Of a stretch of DNA of 64,000 nucleotides, positions 38,600 to 49,552 are shown piece after piece. The stretch is from Methylobacterium brachythecii (lineage in GTDB: Bacteria > Pseudomonadota > Alphaproteobacteria > Rhizobiales > Beijerinckiaceae), in contig NZ_JACIDN010000004.1 of NCBI RefSeq assembly GCF_014196345.1, positions 434,001 to 498,000 on the forward strand. Reading direction: 5' to 3'. The translations under genes were made by a program, and so were the position numbers. The notes beneath the pieces were generated by a model. That model had not been told where the DNA came from. It ran no database searches and saw only the letters and a list, made by a program, of their open reading frames with translations. Positions within the stretch are counted from its first letter, which is position 1. The number at the start of each line of letters is the position of its first letter.

Positions 38600-39129
38600 T
38601 GAGCGGCCTCGTCAGACGCTTTCGACGGAACCAATCCGGCGTCGGCGCGGTCGAGTTCGCGCTGATTCTGCCGACGATGCTGTTCGCGATTCTCGGGAGC
38701 TTCCAGATCTTCGCGCTGGCGCGCGCCCGCATGCTGACCGTGGCGGCGACGCGCAATCTGGCAGATCTGGTCTCGCAGCAGGACAGCGTCACGCCGACCC
38801 AGATCGCAGACTTTTGCAAGGCGGGAAAATTCTCGCTGCTGCCACTCGCCAGCGCGTCGTTCAAGGCGTCGATCGCGAGCGTGACCTATTCGAACAACGT
38901 CCGGAAAATCGACTGGACCGATGTGAGCTGCGGCGCCGTCACGGCGATCGCGAATGCGGCCACCACCGCGGCGTCAGTAACGCAGGCCGCCGGCGACACC
39001 GCTATCGTTGTCAGTGCGAGCTATACCTACACCTCGCCCATCACCTTCCCGCTGACGCTGAACGTTACCTTCGCCAGCACTGCCTTGTCGCGGCCGCGCC
39101 TTGGCACGGCGGTGACGTATGGAACCTGA
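38599..39129 (+). CDS. TadE/TadF-like pseudopilin
   Basis: A 176-residue protein with the same plan: RRFRRNQSGVGAVEFALILPTMLFAILGSFQIF, which holds the processing-type glycine-glutamate region, then an extracellular domain rich in Ser, Thr and Ala. It overlaps the preceding gene by one base (TGATG) and is overlapped or closely followed by the next. These three genes form one small unit. Confidence 0.85.
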   Translation: MSGLVRRFRRNQSGVGAVEFALILPTMLFAILGSFQIFALARARMLTVAATRNLADLVSQQDSVTPTQIADFCKAGKFSLLPLASASFKASIASVTYSNNVRKIDWTDVSCGAVTAIANAATTAASVTQAAGDTAIVVSASYTYTSPITFPLTLNVTFASTALSRPRLGTAVTYGT

Positions 39130-39139
39130 GGCGACACGC

Positions 39140-40162
39140 ATGTCCGGACCCTTTGCTCGTCGCGATGCACTGCATGCATTCCGGCGAGACCAGCGTGGCA
39201 TGTTCGCGATTTGGTACGCCGTGATGGCGATTCCGCTGCTCGTCGTCGCCGGAGCCGGACTCGACATGATGCGGGCGGTTCAACTGCGTTCGGAACTGCA
39301 GTCGGCCGCCGATGCCGCCGCGCTGGCCGGGGCCATCGTCTACACGTCCGATTCGGCGAGCACGGCGGCACAAGCCACGGCGCAACGCTATATGGCCGAT
39401 TCCATGACCCGGGTGCCGTATGGTTCAAGCGTGACCTATGCGGCGATGCCGAAATCAGGTTCTGCCAGCGTGAACAGTGTCGTCGTGACCGCGCAGGCGA
39501 CCCTTAAGAATTCGCTCATGGCACTCATGACCAAGGCTACTGCCGTCGGCGTGGTCTCCGAGGCCCGTACCGCCGGCTACAAGCTGAACTTCTCGCTCTC
39601 GAGCTTCGCCAGCAACGCGGCCGATGCCAACAGCATCTACTGGTACGTCGTCCCGAGCGACAACAGCGTCCCCCCCGCCTCGGCACTGAACCTGCTCTTC
39701 TCGAATACCGGCGGCAGCACGTCGAAGGACATCTCGGCCATCATTGGGACTGGCCAGAAGATCGGCTTTGCCCTCAAGAACGTCACCGGCGGCGTCACCG
39801 GCTACGGCAAGAACAGCTACGGCGCCGCTCAGGGCAGCTCGCACTTCTTCTATTCGCACCTGACCCCGCCTTCATCGGCGGCCTATGGTCTGCAATTGTT
39901 TAACTGCAGCCTGCAGACCACGATCACGGGTAAGACGGCCGGGATCAACAACGGGTCCTGTGCGCTCGCGCTCGCGCCGCCCACCAACGGGACGGTCAAT
40001 TGCAGCCAGTCGGCCGGCAAGACGATCACCTATTACTGGAACGACATGGGCGGCCCGACGGACGACCGCGACTACAACGACGCGGTCTTCAACGTGAGCT
40101 GTCCTGCCAGCGGCGGCGGCTCCGGTAGCACCGCCTCGAACAGCGTCGTGCTGATTCGATAG
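39140..40162 (+). CDS. TadG-like pilus-assembly protein with DUF4114-like C-terminus
   Basis: About 340 residues. The N-terminus RRDQRGMFAIWYAVMAIPLLVVAGAGLD and [15 protein letters not shown] are classic TadG. Instead of a von Willebrand domain, the C-terminal 200 residues have a beta-rich region that ends WNDMGGPTDDRDYNDAVFNVSC, the acidic calcium-type motif of DUF4114-like domains. A start at 39119 (overlapping the previous gene by 11 bases) is equally possible. The protein is likely surface-exposed and anchored by its N-terminal helix. Confidence 0.78.
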   Translation: MSGPFARRDALHAFRRDQRGMFAIWYAVMAIPLLVVAGAGLDMMRAVQLRSELQSAADAAALAGAIVYTSDSASTAAQATAQRYMADSMTRVPYGSSVTYAAMPKSGSASVNSVVVTAQATLKNSLMALMTKATAVGVVSEARTAGYKLNFSLSSFASNAADANSIYWYVVPSDNSVPPASALNLLFSNTGGSTSKDISAIIGTGQKIGFALKNVTGGVTGYGKNSYGAAQGSSHFFYSHLTPPSSAAYGLQLFNCSLQTTITGKTAGINNGSCALALAPPTNGTVNCSQSAGKTITYYWNDMGGPTDDRDYNDAVFNVSCPASGGGSGSTASNSVVLIR

Positions 40163-40248
40163 AGCGCTTCGTCAGCTTTCGGCGCGGGAGCTGCGACGGG
40201 ACGCGGTTCTCGGGCGTTGCACAGGCTCGAATCGAGCCCGAGGGCGCC

Positions 40249-41103
40249 ATGACCGAGAAGGACCGCGGCGACGCGGCTGAGAATCACCGGGATACCGACG
40301 AGGAGGTCGAGGAGGCTCATCGCCCCGACGCTCTGCTGCTCCACGAGATCATCCGCGCCGAGGGCGAGGAAGAGCTGCGCCGCACCGCCGTGGCGCTGAC
40401 GCTCTCCGCCTTCGCTGCGGGGTTGACCATGGGCTTCTCACTGATCGTGCCCGGGGTCCTCAAGTCCCAGCTGCCCGATGCGCCCTGGGCCGATCTCGTC
40501 ACCAGCCTCGGCTACTCCATCGGCTTCCTCATCGTGGTGCTCGGCCGCCAGCAGCTCTTCACCGAGAATACGGTCACGCCGATCCTGCCGCTGCTGCACG
40601 AGCGCAGCCTCATCAATCTCTGGCGGGTGGCGCGCCTCTGGGGGATCGTGCTCGCCGCCAACATGGTGGCGACCTTCGTGATCGCCTACGCGCTCGCCGA
40701 GACCGATGCGTTCAAGCCGGAAGTCCACGCGGCCTTCGCCGAGATCAGCCACCACACCATCGAGAGCCCGTTCCTGACGACCATGGTCAAAGCCGTTTTC
40801 GCCGGCTGGCTGATCGCCCTGATGGTCTGGATCCTGCCCGCTACGGGCTCGGCGGCGCCGTTCATCATCATCCTGATGACCTCGCTCGTCGCGATGTGCG
40901 GGCTCGCCCACATCGTCGCTGGCTCCGTCGACGCGTTCTATCTCGTCGCCACCGGCGCGATCGGCATGGGCGACTACCTCTGGCGCTTCTTCGTGCCGAC
41001 GCTTCTCGGCAACGTGCTTGGCGGCGTGACCCTCGTCTCGGTGCTCAACTACGGGCAGGTCGCGCCCGAGGTCGAAGACAAGGCGGCGTCCACGCGCGAC
41101 TGA
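40249..41103 (+). CDS. Formate/nitrite transporter (FNT) family channel
   Basis: A 284-residue membrane protein with six hydrophobic segments and a charged N-terminal tail (EKDRGDAAENHRDTDEEVEEAH). FNT family marks include AAGLTMGFSLIVPG, GRQQLFTENTVTPILPLL (the LFT motif) and CGLAHIVAGSVDAFYLV with its pore His. The long acidic N-terminus points to the YfdC-like branch. In a methylotroph whose neighbours make formate, formate is a plausible substrate, but YfdC-type members are not well characterised. Confidence 0.85.
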   Translation: MTEKDRGDAAENHRDTDEEVEEAHRPDALLLHEIIRAEGEEELRRTAVALTLSAFAAGLTMGFSLIVPGVLKSQLPDAPWADLVTSLGYSIGFLIVVLGRQQLFTENTVTPILPLLHERSLINLWRVARLWGIVLAANMVATFVIAYALAETDAFKPEVHAAFAEISHHTIESPFLTTMVKAVFAGWLIALMVWILPATGSAAPFIIILMTSLVAMCGLAHIVAGSVDAFYLVATGAIGMGDYLWRFFVPTLLGNVLGGVTLVSVLNYGQVAPEVEDKAASTRD

Positions 41104-41226
41104 CGGCCCAATCTGAACGTTCGCCGTGCCCGGCCGCATGGCCCGGTTCAGGAGGCTCGGGCGATGATCCTGACCGGACCGGCGACGCGTCTCGCGGCTG
41201 CCGGCAACCCTTCGGGAAACTCGACC

Positions 41227-41655
41227 ATGTCCCACCCTGTCGTTCGGCGATTGGCTGGTTTCGGCCTCGGCGCGTTGGCGGTCGCCACCGCGCTCCCGGC
41301 GCTTGCCGCCGATTTCGCATACCCGCCCTATCCCGGCAGCGAGCCGCAGCCGAGCCGGGTCTACCGCGACGAGCCCATCGGGGATGATTTGCCGCCTCCG
41401 CCTCCGCCTCCGCCGCATCGTCCGGCCGCCTACGGTCCGCGCTTTGCCGCCGGTCCTTATGGCGGCCCTCCGCCTGAGGATTGCCGGACCATCGTCAAGC
41501 ACCGGATCGACGCATTCGGCGACGAGGTCGAGCGGCGCGTGCGTATCTGCGACGAACGGCCCGTTCCGCGATTCCGGCCGAGCTTCTACCGGCCTCATCC
41601 CGTGCCGCCGGCCGACGTTCCCTACGACCGCTGGGATGGGCCGCCGCGCTGGTGA
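41227..41655 (+). CDS. Secreted proline-rich protein
   Basis: A 142-residue protein with a signal peptide (LAGFGLGALAVATALPALAA) followed by a proline-rich stretch that includes eight prolines in a row near residue 55 and a conserved-looking EDCRTIVKHRIDAFGDEVERRVRICDE core. This core with two cysteines recurs in small envelope proteins of the Rhizobiales. Function unknown. An upstream ATG at 41164 would bury the signal peptide. A strong bidirectional terminator follows. Confidence 0.7.
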   Translation: MSHPVVRRLAGFGLGALAVATALPALAADFAYPPYPGSEPQPSRVYRDEPIGDDLPPPPPPPPHRPAAYGPRFAAGPYGGPPPEDCRTIVKHRIDAFGDEVERRVRICDERPVPRFRPSFYRPHPVPPADVPYDRWDGPPRW

Positions 41656-41672
41656 TCGCATCCGCCGACATG

Positions 41673-41712
41673 GAAGAGCCGGCGCATCCCCGAGGGCATG
41701 CGCCGGCTCTTC
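41673..41712. terminator. Bidirectional hairpin terminator
   Basis: A perfect 15-base inverted repeat (GAAGAGCCGGCGCAT and its complement) with a 10-base loop sits between two convergent genes, 17 bases after the plus-strand stop and 6 bases after the minus-strand stop. The A/T-containing ends would serve both directions. Confidence 0.8.
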
Positions 41713-41718
41713 GTCGTC

Positions 41719-41898
41719 TCAGACTCGCGCGACCGGTTTTGCCTTCAGCGCGGTGGCCAGTGCCTTGAGCTGACGATCGAGGTCGGCCAGCTCGTTGAGA
41801 GCGATGGTCTTGTGGCCGTCCTTCACTGCGCGGGTGATGTCGCTGACCTGCGAGGAGGCCATGCGCTTCAGCTCGGCGGCGAGTTGCTCCCTGGTCAT
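41719..41898 (-). CDS. Small alpha-helical protein, 59 residues
   Basis: ATG at 41898, stop at 41719. The product begins MTREQLAAELKRMASS and continues as an amphipathic helix (LNELADLDRQLKALATALKA). GGAGCGCC lies just upstream as a weak ribosome site. Clean terminator placement at its 3' end and coding-like third-position bias support it. It resembles small uncharacterised Methylobacterium proteins; no function known. Confidence 0.6.
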   Translation of the reverse strand: MTREQLAAELKRMASSQVSDITRAVKDGHKTIALNELADLDRQLKALATALKAKPVARV

Positions 41899-42230
41899 CG
41901 GCGCTCCTTGTCCTCACCCGGGTGGTGAGACCGGTGATACGCACTCATGCTTAACCGCTGGTTTTTTCGGGGCCGCGGGTCGGCTGGTTACAGCACACCC
42001 GGAGGATGCCGGCTGTCTCGCCCGGCAAAGCGCGATCGATGTCCCGTCTCATGGAAGACGAAGCCGAATGCCGGTTGCTGGGCTTGCGGAGGCTCGTCCC
42101 CTCACCTGCCTCCGGCGCGATCGGGATTTAATCCCTCTGCAGCCATGATGGCCGAGCCTGTGTGGCGGGCAGGCGACAGACTTCGTCCGAGCTTGGCCGC
42201 ATAAGATGGGCGCAGACTTCAAGGATCGTC
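41899..42230. other. Intergenic region upstream of the double-barrel outer-membrane gene
   Basis: 332 bases with no gene that I can support. A 30-codon ORF from 42040 (MSRLMEDEAECRLLG) exists but has no other support. The region must carry the promoter of the outer-membrane protein and of the divergent 59-residue gene. Confidence 0.4.
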
Positions 42231-43949
42231 ATGCGCGCCGCGCTCTTCGCACTACCCCTCGTCGGATGGAGCGCGGCTGCATTCGCGGCCGATCTCCCGG
42301 TGCGGACGGCTCCGGTCGTCGTCGCGCCGCCGCTGTTCACCTGGGGCGGCTATTATGGCGGCTTGTTCGCGGGCTACGGCACGATCGACGATGGCGGGCG
42401 CTCGGTCTGCGTCTCGCCGGCGGCCGGCCTCGGCGGAACGGGCTGCGCAACCGTCCCGTCATTGCGCCGGGACTCGGGCGATTTCGTCGCCGGAAGCGCC
42501 GTCGGGTACAACTACCAGCTCGGCTCCGGCGTGGTTCTCGGCGTCGAGGGCGACATCTCGTTCACGCGCCTGCGCGGTTACGCTCTGCAGCAGGGCGTGT
42601 TTCCGCTGGTGGGCGGCGGGAATTCCGGCCCGAGCACCTTCCACATCGGTCAGCGCCTCGATTCGCTCAGCACGATCCGTGGTCGCCTCGGCTACGCCTT
42701 CGGCAACACCCTGGTTTACGCCACCGGCGGCGTCGCGGGCGGCGAGGTGCGCGTCGATGCTGATGGCTCCAGTGTGGCGCAGGGCCCGTATGGCTCGCAG
42801 AAGACGGATTTCCGCCTGGGCTACGCGGTCGGTGCCGGCATCGAGCAGGCCTTCACCTCGCGCCTCTCGGTGAAGGTCGAGGGTCTATACTACGACCTCG
42901 GCGATCGGACCGTGCTGGGCGTGAACGGCGCCGGCATCGCATACGGCAACCGGGTCGAGACGAACGGATACCTGGCGCGCATCGGCCTCAACTACCGTCT
43001 CGGCAACGAGATCGGCGACGTGCTGCCCGGCTTCAGCATCATCAACGACATCCTGCACCCGTCGACCGCCGCCGCGCCGGTCGCAACGACCTGGGATTTC
43101 GAGACCGGCGAGCGCTACTTCTACAGCTCCGGCTCGCACCGCTACAGCCTCGGCTCCCCGGCCAATGCCGGCCAGCTCAACTCGGCGCTAAACTACGGAA
43201 ACTTCTCCGCGCATTCGGCGGAGACGTTCGCGCGCCTCGACCACAACCCGTCGGGCCTGTTCCTGAAGGGCTTCTTCGGATCGGGCTTCGTGAATTCGGG
43301 TAAGCTCAACGACCGCGACTTCCCGCCGGTCGTCGCGACCGCCTCGAACGCGGTGTCGAAGATCAAGGACGGCGACATCGCCTACGCGACGATCGATGCC
43401 GGCTACACCTTCCTGCGCGGCAGCAACTACCGCCTCGGCGGCTTCCTAGGCTACCAGTACTATTCGGAGCTGGCCAACGGCTTCGGCTGCAGTCAGGCCG
43501 GCGCCGCCGCCACCTGCAGCGGCGCTGCCCAAGTGCCGACCAACGTCAAGGTTCTCAGCGAGGACGCGCATTGGAACGCCATGCGCGTCGGCCTCACCGG
43601 CGAGGTGCGCTACGACCGCTTCAAGCTCGCGCTCGAAGGCGCCTACCTGCCGGTGGTCAATCTCGACGGGTACGATCGCCACTGGCTGCGGCCGTCGATC
43701 AATCCGCTGCCGCAGAGCGGGACCGGCGACGGCTATTTCCTGCAGGGGATCGTCTCATACGACCTGAGCCCGGTGATCAGCCTCGGCGTCGGCGGTCGCT
43801 ACTGGAAGATGAATGCCGATAACGGCCGAACCCAGTTCCCGTTCAGCCCGTCAAGCCCGACCAAGTTCGAGACGGATCGCTACGGCGGCTTCGTCCAGAT
43901 CACGCACAAGCTGCCGGACCTCGGGATAGCGAGCCTGATCACGAAGTAA
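42231..43949 (+). CDS. Outer-membrane protein with two beta-barrel-like halves
   Basis: A 572-residue protein with a signal peptide (MRAALFALPLVGWSAAAFA). Residues 35-265 look like an Omp25/RopB-type barrel (WGGYYGGLFAGYG, GSAVGYNYQLGSGVVLGVEGD, ATGGVAGGEVR, RIGLNYRLG). Residues from about 290 look like a second, larger barrel with omptin-like strands (TWDFETGERYFYSSGSH, YATIDAGYTFLRG, GFLGYQYYSE, KLALEGAYLPVVN). Fused two-barrel forms of this kind occur in Methylobacterium. Role unknown; possibly structural or in adhesion. A perfect terminator hairpin follows the stop. Confidence 0.82.
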   Translation: MRAALFALPLVGWSAAAFAADLPVRTAPVVVAPPLFTWGGYYGGLFAGYGTIDDGGRSVCVSPAAGLGGTGCATVPSLRRDSGDFVAGSAVGYNYQLGSGVVLGVEGDISFTRLRGYALQQGVFPLVGGGNSGPSTFHIGQRLDSLSTIRGRLGYAFGNTLVYATGGVAGGEVRVDADGSSVAQGPYGSQKTDFRLGYAVGAGIEQAFTSRLSVKVEGLYYDLGDRTVLGVNGAGIAYGNRVETNGYLARIGLNYRLGNEIGDVLPGFSIINDILHPSTAAAPVATTWDFETGERYFYSSGSHRYSLGSPANAGQLNSALNYGNFSAHSAETFARLDHNPSGLFLKGFFGSGFVNSGKLNDRDFPPVVATASNAVSKIKDGDIAYATIDAGYTFLRGSNYRLGGFLGYQYYSELANGFGCSQAGAAATCSGAAQVPTNVKVLSEDAHWNAMRVGLTGEVRYDRFKLALEGAYLPVVNLDGYDRHWLRPSINPLPQSGTGDGYFLQGIVSYDLSPVISLGVGGRYWKMNADNGRTQFPFSPSSPTKFETDRYGGFVQITHKLPDLGIASLITK

Positions 43950-43956
43950 GAGCCCA

Positions 43957-43986
43957 AAGGCGCCCCGGTCGATTCCGGGGCGCCTT
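43957..43986. terminator. Hairpin terminator between convergent genes
   Basis: A perfect 12-base stem (AAGGCGCCCCGG and complement) with the loop TCGATT, 7 bases after the outer-membrane gene and 10 bases after the end of the minus-strand HbpS-like gene. It fits both strands. Confidence 0.8.
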
Positions 43987-43996
43987 CGTCTCGGGC

Positions 43997-44431
43997 TCAG
44001 GTCCGCCAGGGGTGATCGGGCAGCTCGGTATTGCCGATGACCTTCGCTCCGGCCAGCGCAACGGCGTCATCGTTCTCCACCGACGAGCCGCTGACGCCGA
44101 TGGCGCCCGACATCTCGCCATCCGTATCGACGATCGGGATGCCGCCGGGGAAGGTGATCAGCCCGTCATTCGAGTGCTCGATCCCGTAGAGCGGGCCGCC
44201 GGGCTGCGACAGGCCGCCGATGGCGCCGGTCTTCATGCCGAAGAAAACCGCCGTCTTGGCCTTCTTATGGGCGATGTCGATTGAGCCGACCCAGGCGCCG
44301 TCCATCCGGTAGAACGCCTTCAAGTTGCCGCCGGAATCGACGACGGCGATGCACATCTGCGTGCCGAGTTCGACGGCCTTCTGACGCGCGGCTTCGATGG
44401 CCTTCTCGGCCTGGTCGATGGTGACGTGCAT
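43997..44431 (-). CDS. GlcG/HbpS-family cytoplasmic protein
   Basis: A 144-residue protein without a signal peptide. Family stretches are [54 protein letters not shown] and [23 protein letters not shown]. Members are found near glycolate and glyoxylate genes (GlcG) and as haem-binding HbpS. It lies 1.2 kb from the end of the serine-cycle block on the same strand. Function unknown. Confidence 0.85.
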   Translation of the reverse strand: MHVTIDQAEKAIEAARQKAVELGTQMCIAVVDSGGNLKAFYRMDGAWVGSIDIAHKKAKTAVFFGMKTGAIGGLSQPGGPLYGIEHSNDGLITFPGGIPIVDTDGEMSGAIGVSGSSVENDDAVALAGAKVIGNTELPDHPWRT

Positions 44432-44487
44432 AGCGTTGTGCCTCCCGGTGGAATGGTTGAGCTTCCACAGGCGTTAGGTGTGCTCGC

Positions 44488-44775
44488 TCAGCGATGCGGC
44501 AAGGTCTGAACGTGAGGTTGGCGCTCCAGCCATGTCACCGACGCGTAAGCGCCGAGCCAGGAGCCGATGGCCGCGAACAGCACGTAGAACGCGTTCTCGG
44601 TGTATTTGATCACGGCGAAGGCCGAGAGCAGGTACCAGATCGCGCTCCAGTTCGCCGCCCGGATGCGACGGCGCGCGGTGACCGCCGCGTTGAAGAAGAC
44701 ATAGGCGGCATCGGTCACGCCCGTGGCGAGGACGACGCCGAGCGCAATCAGCGGGTCGATGGCGAGGCTTGGCAT
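44488..44775 (-). CDS. Small inner-membrane protein
   Basis: A 95-residue protein with three hydrophobic segments (LIALGVVLATGVTDAAYVFF, AIWYLLSAFAVIKY, AFYVLFAAIGSWLGAYASV). No family recognised beyond similar small membrane proteins of Methylobacterium and Bradyrhizobium. Transcribed away from the LysE gene, with a 73-base gap. Confidence 0.65.
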   Translation of the reverse strand: MPSLAIDPLIALGVVLATGVTDAAYVFFNAAVTARRRIRAANWSAIWYLLSAFAVIKYTENAFYVLFAAIGSWLGAYASVTWLERQPHVQTLPHR

Positions 44776-44848
44776 GGTGACGGCTCCCCGTGGGGGCCAT
44801 CGTGCCCCCGGCCGGGCGAGCTTACACGGGTCGTCGACGGCGCACGCC

Positions 44849-45481
44849 TCAGCGCTGCGCCTCCAGCGCCATCCGCGCGGCGAGGCCGGCCAGCACGGTG
44901 CCCATCAGCCAGCGCTGCACCACGAGCCAGGTCGGACGGCGGACGAGCAAGCTGGCGATCGAGCCGGCCGTGAGCGCCACGAGGCCGTTTACCAGCATGC
45001 CCATCGCCGACTGGACGGAGCCGAACAGCAGCGACTGCATCAGGACGTCACCGCGGCTCGGATCGATGAATTGCGGCAGCAGCGACAGGTAGATGACCGC
45101 GATCTTCGGGTTCAGAAGATTGGTCAGCAGGCCCATCACGAACAGGCGCCGGCTCGAATCGTGCGGCAGATCCTTCGCCTGGAACGGCGAGCGGCCACCC
45201 GGGCGCACGGCCTGCCAGGCGAGATACAGCAGGTAGACCGCGCCGCCGATCCTGAGCGCATCGTAGGCATAGGGGATCGCCAGCAGGAGTGCCGTCAGGC
45301 CGAAGGCGGCACACAGCATGTAGAACAGGTAGCCCACCGCCACGCCGGCCAGCGAGATCAGCCCGGCCCTGCGCCCCTGCGAGATCGAGCGCGACAGCAC
45401 GTAGACCATGTTCGGTCCGGGTGTCAGCGCCAGCCCGAGGGCGACGAGCAGGAAGGGAATCAGATCGAAGACGGTGGGCAT
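44849..45481 (-). CDS. LysE/RhtB-family amino-acid exporter
   Basis: A 210-residue transporter with about six hydrophobic segments. The family motif LGLALTPGPNMVYVLSRSISQGRRAGLISLAG is at the N-terminus, and GLLTNLLNPKIAVIYLSLLPQFI in the middle. These proteins export amino acids such as homoserine, threonine or lysine. Just downstream of the serine-cycle block, export of an excess amino acid such as serine or glycine is conceivable, but not shown. It is separated from mclA by a terminator. Confidence 0.9.
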   Translation of the reverse strand: MPTVFDLIPFLLVALGLALTPGPNMVYVLSRSISQGRRAGLISLAGVAVGYLFYMLCAAFGLTALLLAIPYAYDALRIGGAVYLLYLAWQAVRPGGRSPFQAKDLPHDSSRRLFVMGLLTNLLNPKIAVIYLSLLPQFIDPSRGDVLMQSLLFGSVQSAMGMLVNGLVALTAGSIASLLVRRPTWLVVQRWLMGTVLAGLAARMALEAQR

Positions 45482-45558
45482 GGCGGCGCTCGGAGGATGA
45501 CGCGCTTAGATGCCTTTCCGTCGCACGAGGCCAGATCGCTGCGATCGTGGCTGATATG

Positions 45559-45592
45559 AAAAAGGGCCACCCCGGTCTCCCGGAGCGGCCCT
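45559..45592 (-). terminator. Rho-independent terminator of the serine-cycle operon
   Basis: Read on the minus strand, a GC-rich hairpin with outer stem AGGGCC/GGCCCT and an inner CCGG pair is followed directly by TTTTT. It begins 26 bases after the mclA stop. It should end transcription that comes from the mtkA-mtkB-ppc-mclA genes. Confidence 0.85.
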
Positions 45593-45617
45593 GAAGCGTG
45601 TCCGATGTGCGGACCGC

Positions 45618-46586
45618 TTACTTCATCGCGTCGGCCTTTTGGATCAGCGCCTCGGCCATCTTGATCGAGGCGATGTCGATGAGACGGCCGTCCAGCGCCA
45701 CGGCGCCGCGACCGGCCTTGGCGGCCTCTTCCATCGCGACGAGGATGCGGCGGGCCTTCTCGACTTCCTTCTCGGAGGGGGTGAACACCTCGTTGGCGAG
45801 ATCGATCTGCGAGGGGTGGATCGCCCACTTGCCCTCGTAGCCGGCCGCCGCGCAGCGCCGGGCGGCGGAGATGTAGCCGTCCTGGTCCGAGAAATCGCCG
45901 AAGGGGCCGTCGATCGGGCGCAGGCCGTAGGCGCGGCAGGCGACCAGCATACGCTGCTGGGCGAACAGCCACGGATCCTGCCAGTGGGTCTCGCGCTTGC
46001 CGGCCTCGTCCTTGTCGGTGAGCACGGAGTAATCGGGGTTCACGCCGCCGATCACGGTGGAGCGGGTGCGGCAGGAGGCGGCGTAGTCGGCCACGCCGAA
46101 GGACATGGCTTCCAGGCGCTTAGAGGAGGTCGCGATCGCCTCGACATTGGCCATGCCGAGCGCGGTCTCGATCAGCACCTCGAAGCCGATCTTCTTCTCG
46201 CGCTTCTTGGCCTGCTCGATCTGGGTGGTGAGCACGTCGATCGCGTAGACGTCGGCCGGGACGCCGACCTTGGGGATCAGGATCATGTCGAGGCGCGGAC
46301 AATTCTCCACGATGTCGACGACGTCGCGGTACATGTAGTGGGTGTCGAGACCATTGATGCGGATCATCATGGTCTTGTTGCCCCAATCGATGTCGTTGAG
46401 GGCCTGGATGATGTTCTTGCGCGCCTGCTCCTTGTCGTCGGGAGCGACCGCGTCCTCGAGGTCGAGGAAGATCACGTCGGCATTCGAGGAGGCCGACTTT
46501 TCCATGAAGGTCGGGTTCGAGCCCGGCACTGCCAGCTCGGAGCGATGCAGGCGGGCCTTGGCCTGCGGGATCAGGGTGAAGCTCAT
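45618..46586 (-). CDS. mclA: L-malyl-CoA lyase MclA
   Basis: A 322-residue lyase of the HpcH/HpaI-CitE fold that splits malyl-CoA to acetyl-CoA and glyoxylate, the last step of the serine cycle proper. Motifs: RSELAVPGSNPTFMEKS for CoA binding, ADVIFLDLEDAVAPDDK with metal Asp/Glu, MMIRINGLDT, GFEVLIETALGM and WAIHPSQIDLANEVF. The start has AGGAAATC-type spacing and is 24 bases after ppc. The glyoxylate it makes feeds both SgaA and potentially the bhc enzymes. Confidence 0.97.
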   Translation of the reverse strand: MSFTLIPQAKARLHRSELAVPGSNPTFMEKSASSNADVIFLDLEDAVAPDDKEQARKNIIQALNDIDWGNKTMMIRINGLDTHYMYRDVVDIVENCPRLDMILIPKVGVPADVYAIDVLTTQIEQAKKREKKIGFEVLIETALGMANVEAIATSSKRLEAMSFGVADYAASCRTRSTVIGGVNPDYSVLTDKDEAGKRETHWQDPWLFAQQRMLVACRAYGLRPIDGPFGDFSDQDGYISAARRCAAAGYEGKWAIHPSQIDLANEVFTPSEKEVEKARRILVAMEEAAKAGRGAVALDGRLIDIASIKMAEALIQKADAMK

Positions 46587-46610
46587 GATTTCCTCTCTTC
46601 TTTTAAAGGT

Positions 46611-49376
<2,766 letters not shown>

Positions 49377-49440
49377 GGGGTGGTCACCTTGGGTGTCCGT
49401 GGCGGCCTCTCGTGAGACGAGAGGTCGTTGCAGCTTCTGT

Positions 49441-49542
49441 TCGTCATTCCGGGGCCGCGGAGCGGAACCCGGAATCCACGACTGGCCGCGCGTATGCGAG
49501 TGGATTCCGGGTTCTCGCCTCTGGCGAGCCCCGGAATGACGA
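49441..49542. repeat. Palindromic intergenic repeat, copy 1 (ppc-mtkB gap)
   Basis: Outer arms TCGTCATTCCGGGG (49441-49454) and its complement (49529-49542) enclose a second pair, GAACCCGGAATCCAC (49465-49479) and complement (49500-49514). The same GTCATTCCGGGGCCGCG start and the same closing arm recur at 53383-53498. This is a dispersed REP/BIME-type element, able to form a long cruciform or mRNA hairpin between mtkB and ppc. Confidence 0.9.
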
Positions 49543-49552
49543 GTGCGGTTGG

